Assembly: GCA_024741835.1 (NCBI GenBank)
Contig: JAENRP010000620.1
Coordinates: 1-14,967 of the forward strand
Reading direction: 5' to 3'
Origin: Diplocarpon mali
Taxonomy: Eukaryota; Ascomycota; Leotiomycetes; Helotiales; Drepanopezizaceae
DNA: 14,967 nt
Part shown: piece by piece, positions 8,804-14,967 of the stretch
Layout of the letters: every line of letters begins with the position of its first letter
Position numbering within the stretch: the first letter of the stretch is position 1
Position numbers and translations under genes: made by a program
The notes under the pieces: model-generated
The model's input: only the letters and a program-made list of their open reading frames with translations
Told to the model about the DNA's origin: nothing
The model's database searches: none

Positions 8804-8826
8804 ACTTATAGGCTAGGCCTACGAGT
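8804..8826. repeat. Dispersed 23-bp palindrome in ORF-A, site shared with ORF-B
   Basis: Arms ACTTATAGGCT and GGCCTACGAGT flank a single A. In the ORF-A frame it reads T-R-R-P-S-L-stop-V. Measured from a conserved N-F-S block, it lies at 774 bp in ORF-A and the ORF-B copy at 12727 lies at 777 bp, so the two are probably the same ancestral insertion. Confidence 0.85.
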
Positions 8827-9714
8827 CAAATTCTCCTTATCAATTATTCCTATTAAAGGTAGTAGCATTTTTAAAATAATAGGGATAATAAACTCCTATC
8901 TTTCTATCTTATTATTAAAGTAATTCATAATATACTTAGCGAGATAAGTCATCTTTTCTTTTATAATAAGTAGACTATATTACAACTATTAAAGGCTAAG
9001 TATATCTAAAACAGTTTAATTAGGAAGTGCAAAATTATCATACTATAAGAGTTCGTCTTTTATAGTCTAAATGGTAGAATATATAATAGTGCTTAAGAAC
9101 CTAATAAATTTTCTACCTCTAATGCTATTTCCCTATAGCTTTTTCATACCTTCTTAAATAGTAAAATAATTTAATACCTATATAGCCTTTGCTATAGGTT
9201 AGTATATCTTAAAGATTTTATTAAGCCCTCGCAAGGCGTTATTAGTAGTAATATCAGTTATAAAGTAGGTCTAGAAAAGTATATTACAAGTGCCACTTAT
9301 AAATTGCAACAATCTTTTCATATACTCATTCTTCTTATCTCAATTTTTCTAAAACAAATCCATTAAATTAGCATACTCTTAATATTCCTATAGAAATTTT
9401 TCATAATCGATCCCTTTTATCTTAAGCTTATTTTCAAGAAAATCATCAAAGCCTAAAAATCCTTCTTCTATAGTAGAAATTCTATAGTTTAATACTTCTA
9501 TAGATGAGTTTAGGAATACTTGCTATTCTATTTCACCTAACGTTTTATAAGTAGTTACTATATCTTCTAATAATCTTAAAGCTTTTCTATCTTATGAAAA
9601 GTTACCCTCTAATATTAGTTTATTATTAGCAGTATTTAAGGGTTTGCTGCCTAAAGCTATAACTAATATATTCTTCTTAGGTATGGCTTTCTTACTTAAG
9701 TTCAATAGTGCTAT

Positions 9715-10202
9715 AATGAATTATTTAATAAGAGGGGGTAGTTTTAAACGGAGAGATAATTATTTAAAAAAGATTAATAATATAAGAGGCTTATATTAGA
9801 AAAGATTGATAATAAAAGATAATAGTAGTAGTACTAGTATTATAGGTCTGATAGGGTTATAGAAGAAGTAAAAAAAAGTAAAATCGTAGTATAAGGAGAG
9901 GTTTATTTATAGAGGTAAGAATCGCATTAGCGCGCAAAGGAAAAGTAGGCATAAAGAGGCCGAAAGTAGGAACAAAAGTAGGGTATAACGCATATAAGGA
10001 CCTATAATTGGTAAATAATAGCTATCAAAGGTAAGGATGACATTTTAAAGGTAAGCGTTAGAAAGTTGTATATAAAGGAAATAATCAAAGGATAGATCAT
10101 ATATAAAGAACGAAGTAGAGTAAAGAATATATATAAAATAGAATAATAAATAAAGAATAATAAGGTGCTAGTATATAGGAAGTAGATAATCTTAAAAAAA
10201 AG
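9715..10202. other. Purine-rich stretch between ORF-B end and ORF-A start
   Basis: No frame here gives a recognisable protein. The plus strand is strongly purine-rich, with runs such as AGAAGAAGTAAAAAAAAG near 9862, so the minus strand ahead of ORF-A is pyrimidine-rich, as many fungal promoters are. It could hold the ORF-A promoter and the ORF-B 3' end. No palindrome copy is present. Confidence 0.45.
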
Positions 10203-10455
10203 ATTTAATTCGAATTCGTAAGTTCTCTAAATGGTATTCTCTAAGGGTAATAGGCTAGATTCTCTAGATTGCTCGACTTAATTATTAGTTCTATTGTTAC
10301 TTTAGAGTCTTCTTCTCTTATATTAGTTCTTACTTCTTAGCGATTTTTCAGCTTTAAGGACCTCTTTTAAAGGATCTTCTATTAGTATCCCTAGATTTGG
10401 TAGCCGAAGTTCATTCAAACTATCTTATAGGCTAAAGCTAGCTAAGTCCAACCTT

Positions 10456-10478
10456 ACTCGCAGGCTAGGCTTATAAGT
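10456..10478. repeat. Dispersed 23-bp palindrome in ORF-B, stop-free copy
   Basis: Arms ACTCGCAGGCT and GGCTTATAAGT flank a single A. In the ORF-B frame it reads T-Y-K-P-S-L-R-V with no stop, within a run that is open on both sides. This shows best how the palindrome contributes a peptide to the protein. Confidence 0.85.
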
Positions 10479-11340
10479 CAGTCTTAGCATTTCTAAGCTT
10501 AAGGGTAAAAATAGGGAATTGGTTCCTAAATCAGGGTCTAGCACTATACTAGTATTATAGCTTATCTCTTTTCCGAATTTTCTTATAATAATATCTTTAT
10601 CAATTAGTGCATTAGGCTCTTAGATAGCATTTATTTTATTATATTATCCTTAAGACTTGAGTCTATAAAGAAGCAACTTAGTATTTGTAACGTTCGTCTA
10701 GGCATTAATAAAGGCATTAAAGAGTTTCTAATTATATTTTATAAAGTGGATTTTCAATTCGTCTTTATTAAAAAGAAACAACTTCTGTACTTTAATTATA
10801 ACTAAGGGGTCCGTCTAAGAGCGTTAACTAATAATAGCTTTAAAGAGGCTGCTGCAGTTCTTAAGATGAAAAGCTACTTTAAAAGGTGCAGTAGTTCTAC
10901 TTATATTAATCTATTAAGGTACTAAAGGTTGCTTTAAAGCAGAGATTGAAAAGATAAGATCGGAGATTCGAGTCTTATTTTCTAAGGTATTTTTATCGCA
11001 GATAGCTATATAGTTATTGCAAAAGGCTATAAAACCACCAGTTTTATAAGAATTATTTAAAAGCATTTTAAGAAGATATCCTTATTTTATTATTATTATA
11101 ATTGGATTGCTATTATTAGTAATAGGTCGTAAGATCTCCTTTCGCTTTATTTTTATAATTATTTAAGCTAATTAAGATTTTAAACTAAGTGCTTAAGAAG
11201 TCTATCGACTTATCTTCTTTATAGATAAAGTGAGTTTTATATTCGATTAAGAGCCGATCTACCTATTAAGACTTCCTAAAGCAGAGCCTTATCTAATCGG
11301 TAGGATCTAATAATCTAAGACTCGCTTACTAGCAAAATTG

Positions 11341-11363
11341 ACTCGCGGGCCAGAACTATAAGT
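11341..11363. repeat. Dispersed 23-bp palindrome in ORF-B
   Basis: Arms ACTCGCGGGCC and GAACTATAAGT flank a single A. In the ORF-B frame it reads T-Y-S-S-G-P-R-V. It lies 1,386 bp (462 codons) from the copy at 12727, so phase is kept even though the intervening text is partly obscure. Confidence 0.8.
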
Positions 11364-12726
11364 AAAAATCGGAATTTCTTTATTAGTAGTACTTATATCT
11401 CTTTTTATTAAAACGACTTAATTGTAAAGACTAAGGCCAATTAATTAAAGAGGTTCAAGGTAGGCTATAAGCTAATAGGTTCTTCTACTTCTTACTATTA
11501 TAGCTAAGAGGTAGAGTCTATAATACATTCGAAGGACTTATTAAGTAAGACTGAATATTATATTATAAAGAAAATAAGAAGGTGTAAAGGTCGCGCTATC
11601 TATAGGATAGAAGTAATAAAGATATATCTCTACTTCTTATCTTATAATAAAAAGGAATATACTTATAAAAGTACTATTATTAGTAGTAAAATTATCGGTT
11701 AGGAAGCGGCATCCGAAGGGTTTAAGCATTACAATTAACCCTTCTTCCTTTATTTCCTTTTGCTATTTATTACTTAATAATATCGATAAAAAGGAATTAT
11801 TCTATTCAATTGGCTCTAATGCTTTTAAGGCTTTAAGATTAGCCTTAAATTTTATAATACCTAAAGATGCCTCTATTATTAATAGGTTGGATTTATATAT
11901 CCTTAAAGAGATAAAGAATTAATTATTAAAATAAATTAGAAAAAGATCGATATCTTCTATTATATAAAGAAGTTTAAGGTATTTAATAGTTTTATTAATA
12001 TTAAAGCCTTTATAATTAAGACTATAATAAACCGAAAGAGAGCGAATATAAAGGTTATAAAGTCTTCTCCCTTTAATTCTTACGCTAGGAAGATACTATC
12101 GAAAGCGAGTTTTTATTATAAAGGACACTTAAATATTATATTATTCTTTAAACTTAAGGTTAAGAATAACCGATTAAGGCATATTGCTATAATTACAAAT
12201 GTCCTAATTAATAGATTCCTTTTTATATTCTCTTTTTTATAAGATAAAATAGTCTCGCTTAGCATTTAAGAGATTAGGTTTTTAACTTTTATAATTATTA
12301 AAGAATTAAATAATATCTATAAAGGCGAACTTGTTTAAGATAAGCTATTAAATCTATTTAATAGCTCTTCTAATTATCTTTAGAATAGTAGGAATAGGGT
12401 CTTCCCTTATATTATTATTTTTAAAGCAGTTATATATAAATATAAAGAAGTTAAGAACTAGCTCTTTTAAGTTATTAAGAAAGGAGTTTAAATAGGCGTA
12501 TAATCCTTTGATTTCAAATTGCAAATCAATTAAGATAGCTATTAAACGATCTATCCTTCTTAAAGGTTAAGCTAAAATTAGTCGTTTAACTAAAGGAGAG
12601 TCCTTTAAAGATTTTGAAAATTCTAAAGAGGCTATATTAAGCGTTTAAGCAGTTTATTTAATAGCAGTTTCTAAAATCATTTTAATAAAAGGCAAGTTAG
12701 GTCTAGTTTTAAAATTCTCATTTCTA

Positions 12727-12749
12727 ACTCTTAATCTAAGACTATAAGT
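12727..12749. repeat. Dispersed 23-bp palindrome in ORF-B, site shared with ORF-A
   Basis: Arms ACTCTTAATCT and AGACTATAAGT flank a single A. In the ORF-B frame it reads T-Y-S-L-R-L-R-V. It corresponds in position to the ORF-A copy at 8804, within one codon of the same distance from a shared upstream block. Confidence 0.8.
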
Positions 12750-13745
12750 CAAATTATATAGTTTAGCACTTATTATATCTTTAAGCTAAAAGGCGAATTT
12801 TAAAGCAGGCTTAATTATAAATAATTAATTCCCTTCTTTATTATTAAAGAAATCTTATTTAAACCTTAGTATAAAAGTCCAATTCTCTTTTAAAATAAGC
12901 AAACTATAAGCAAAAGCGTAAAGCCTTAGTATATTAATAATAGTACTATTAAGTAAGGTAATATCTATAGCCTAATTTGATCTTTTTATAGCCTTATCAG
13001 CTGCTATAAGTACTGCATTAAATAGGCTTATAAATCTATAATTATAAATTCGATTGCCTTAGAATTTTGCTACTCCTTCTTAAATGATAAAGAAATTAAG
13101 AATTTGAATAGCTTTAGCTATAAAAGTATTTTCCTTAAGAATTTTTAATAACACTCGCCTTCTATTATTAGAATTAATATTTATTAAAAAGCGTAAATGA
13201 AATAGGAGTCCTCTTTTATTAATAGCTAAATTATCTAATTATCGAATAGATTTTTCTCTTTTATCTCAGTCTATTTTAAAAGTATTAGCCAAAGTTATAT
13301 ATTAATCTGCGTCAGCTAAGAATTCCTCTTTAAAGATTCCCTTTAATCTTAATTCTTTAATTAAGAAGTTGTTAAATTAGAGAATTCCAAGGGCCACTTA
13401 GGTTAAAAGGTTACTAATAGTATTCGCATAAGCTAAAAGGAGTTTTTATTACTTTATATCTCCTAAGGTTATATAAGTCGATTTAAAGCTCTTTAATAAT
13501 GCAATAGCTCTACCGTCTTAAGAGAAGTTTATAACTAGTACTTATTTATCTCCTATTATAGTAGATAAAACCATTTATAAGTTCTTTAAAGGTATATTAC
13601 TTATAAAGGATAAGGAGTATAAATAAGAGAGTTTAATAGGATATAAGAATGAAAAGGGTATATAAGCTACAATAGGTTTGCTATATATATATTAAGGAAA
13701 TTGGACTTTTTATTTATTATTTAAGGAAAGTAATAGGAATGCTAT

Positions 13746-13964
13746 AATTAAAGGCTAATATTAAGAATGTAAAATAAGTTAAAGTAAGCAAGAATTTAAA
13801 GTGATCTTAAAAGATCTATATCTTAAATAATAAAGGAGGCGACCTTGCCGAAAATGTAAAAATAAGGATTAAAGGAAGGTAGGATAATTAATAGGCTAAG
13901 AAATCGCTTAATATTCCTACTTGCGTTCTTCAAATATTTTAGAAATAATAACTTAAGATTGCGA
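13746..13964. other. Unassigned gap between Gypsy pol tail and ORF-B
   Basis: About 220 bp separate the end of the readable Gypsy frame from the inferred ORF-B start. A GC-richer patch (AGGAGGCGACCTTGCCG at 13833-13849) stands out. The Gypsy 3' untranslated region and LTR, or the ORF-B promoter, would be expected here; neither can be shown, because the partner LTR would lie outside the window. Confidence 0.3.
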
Positions 13965-14967
13965 TTAATTAGATATTTTAATATTCTTTACTTATAGGAC
14001 CGGCTTATAGGTTAAGTTGGAAAAATCTTAATCTTTATCTAAGGGTTTAAAATTGCTTATATTACTATTAGTTCTTATAAAAGATTTAAAGGTTATATCG
14101 GTTTCCGATTCGTCTTCTAAGGGAAATAAGGTCTAATTATATTAATAAAATCGCTTTAATCGATTAGCTATAAAGGTTCCTTTAATATTAACTCTATTAA
14201 GTTCTTAAAGAGAATAGTATCCCTTTTCTTTTTACTTAGATTTAACCTTAAATAGGCCAAGCTATCGATAGTCAAGTTTAGTATTTACTAATATATTAAT
14301 ACTTCTTATAATATTATAAATTAGAATAAGATCATCTTTTCAAATAGGATGCGTTTTAAATACTTTAAAAGCAGCCTATACTTCCTTAGCTTTTTCCTAA
14401 TATCATTTCTTTTATAGAATGATTTCCTTTATATTTATATCTTAAAGCTTAAGTTATTAGCATCTTATTATAAGTAAATCGGAATAGTTCTAAATTTGAC
14501 TATAATCGAATAATCTCTAAATAAGCTATCAAGATTTAAAAGGGAGCTATGCCTCTTTACTATAAATAAGGAAAAATAGTATAACTTTAATCGGTTTATA
14601 AATTATCGTTTAATAAGCAAAGAGTATTTTATAAAAGTGTTTTATCTAATTTTTAAATCCTTTATAAGTAACTTTAGATAGCTTATTAAGAATATCGCAA
14701 TATCTTCGCTTTACTATTCTATTAGCTTTCGAATTATATACTAAGATTTGAACCTATTTAATACTATATTTTCATAAAAAAGCTTTAACTATTCCTTTAT
14801 TTTTAAAGCCTTTATTAATAGTTAGTTTACTAAAAAGTCTATAGTAATAAACTATATCTTCTTAAAGGAACTTCGCAATAGATTCAAAGTTAATAGATCT
14901 CAAAGGTCGTCCTTTAGGCCATTTTAATAAGTCCTCCTTTATTAAAATAAAATATATAATCCTATTT
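13965..14967 (-). pseudogene. Ty3/Gypsy pol, integrase end, runs off the right edge
   Basis: The minus frame (starts at 2 mod 3) enters at the window edge and reads as a fungal Gypsy integrase. W-P-K-G-R-P-L-R-S-I (about 14920), I-N-K-G-F-K-N-K-G-I-V-K-A-F (about 14819) and Y-N-S-K-A-N-R-I-V-K-R-R (about 14738) form the core. K-H-F-Y-K-I-L-F-A-Y follows, and the C-terminal SH3-like domain reads L-D-Y-R-stop-L-G-L-F-K-V, G-Y-Y-S-L and G-T-F-I-A-N-R-L-K-R-F-Y near 14180-14250. In the core the second aspartate position is asparagine and the glutamate position is lysine. Stops occur at glutamine, arginine or tryptophan sites. The frame is kept to the end and contains the palindrome at 13990. The rest of pol and gag must lie to the right. 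No 3' LTR could be defined on the left. Confidence 0.88.
13990..14012. repeat. Dispersed 23-bp palindrome in Gypsy pol tail
   Basis: Arms ACTTATAGGAC and GGCTTATAGGT flank a single C. In the Gypsy pol frame it reads T-Y-K-P-V-L-stop-V, some 30-50 codons after the conserved integrase C-terminus, so it is part of a non-conserved C-terminal extension. Confidence 0.8.

Larger units (their letters stand above)
6850..9714 (-). pseudogene. ORF-A, N-terminal and central part, unknown long protein
   Basis: A single minus-strand frame (codons starting at multiples of 3) stays readable for 955 codons. The proposed start at 9714 reads ATA followed by GCA; ORF-B has the same local sequence, ATTATAGCA, at its own inferred start, so both are likely mutated ATGs. 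Readable blocks include E-L-E-M-Y-R-Y-Y-F near 7666, P-F-A-F-L-Y-N-I near 7612 and a G-G-F-L-T-I-N-N-N-Y block near 7075. No catalytic motif, signal peptide or clear membrane segment was recognised. Three palindromes (8804, 8618, 7388) lie in frame. The frame runs into the Copia 3' LTR and resumes at 715. Homology to ORF-B, and an open frame apart from RIP-type stops, argue for a real former gene of about 1,150-1,200 codons. The family is unknown. Confidence 0.75.
10203..13745 (-). pseudogene. ORF-B, homologue of ORF-A, unknown long protein
   Basis: This minus-strand frame (starts at 2 mod 3) spans about 1,180 codons, with stops mainly TAA/TAG at likely glutamine sites. The inferred start at 13745 reads ATA followed by GCA in the same context as ORF-A. 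Matching blocks with ORF-A, in order, include A-K-A-I-Q-I-L-N-F-F (about 13105), S-F-L-N-N-L-K-E-L-V-L (12485), E-V-E-I-Y-L-Y-Y-F (about 11634), T-G-G-F-I-A-F-C-N-N-Y (about 11042) and N-A-L-I-D-K-D-I-I-I (about 10610). The stretch 11160-11460 is poor in sense and may hide small rearrangements. The end near 10203 is a guess, where the text turns low-complexity. Three palindromes (12727, 11341, 10456) are in frame. No family was recognised. It could be a tandem host gene pair or cargo of a repeat. Confidence 0.72.

Noticed and set aside
10423..10447. A possible extra palindrome copy (TCTTATAGGCTAAAGCTAGC and onward)
   Set aside because: It needs two extra bases and several mismatches, so it was not counted with the 21 copies of exact length.
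11..14012. Palindromes as rho-independent terminators or bacterial operators
   Set aside because: The context is fungal retroelements, there is no T-run after the hairpins, and most copies are inside coding frames.
14765..14785. A one-base frameshift in the Gypsy integrase
   Set aside because: On recounting the T-run the frame is continuous; the earlier impression came from a miscounted base.
1..14967. Mitochondrial DNA, suggested by AT richness and GC-rich palindromic clusters
   Set aside because: LTR retrotransposons with RIP-type CpA-to-TpA damage are nuclear, and no mitochondrial gene or tRNA is seen.

Overview
The window looks like a repeat-rich, AT-rich block of a filamentous ascomycete (Pezizomycotina-type) nuclear genome. 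No intact long gene was found. Coding-like frames are still readable over kilobases, but CAA, CAG, CGA and TGG codons have become stops, ATG starts read ATA, and the differences are overwhelmingly C-to-T or G-to-A, mostly at CpA/TpG. That is the signature of repeat-induced point mutation (RIP). The kingdom and phylum are inferred from this pattern and from a Copia primer site matching the initiator-tRNA half-molecule; no species is claimed.

Layout. (1) Positions 716-6844 hold one structurally complete Ty1/Copia LTR retrotransposon on the plus strand. It has two 195-bp LTRs, a 5-bp target duplication (ATCAC), a primer binding site, a repeat-bearing leader, and a single gag-pol frame (about 1316-6349) in which gag, protease, integrase, reverse transcriptase and RNase H can all be located. 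Stops are numerous and catalytic residues are lost. (2) The element sits inside a long, unrecognised minus-strand gene, ORF-A. This starts near 9714, runs left to the 3' LTR, and resumes at 715 in exactly the same frame once the element and one target duplication are removed. (3) Positions 10203-13745 hold a second minus-strand gene, ORF-B, recognisably homologous to ORF-A along most of its length. (4) At the right edge (13965-14967) is the integrase end of a Ty3/Gypsy pol on the minus strand, running off the window.

The most unusual feature ties these unrelated genes together. A 23-bp palindrome (two 11-bp arms around one central base) occurs 21 times by eye. Nine copies form an in-frame array within Copia pol, three lie in the Copia 3' untranslated region, five in ORF-A, three in ORF-B and one in the Gypsy pol tail. 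Seventeen of the eighteen copies that lie in or beside a readable frame are read in the same one of the three possible frames, giving a peptide of the form T-x-x-P-x-L-x-V; the exception follows a likely frameshift. The three copies outside coding sequence fall in three different phases. This resembles, in a fungal setting, the Rickettsia palindromic elements that insert in frame into proteins.

All translations, alignments and counts were made by eye. ORF-A and ORF-B could not be assigned to any family.
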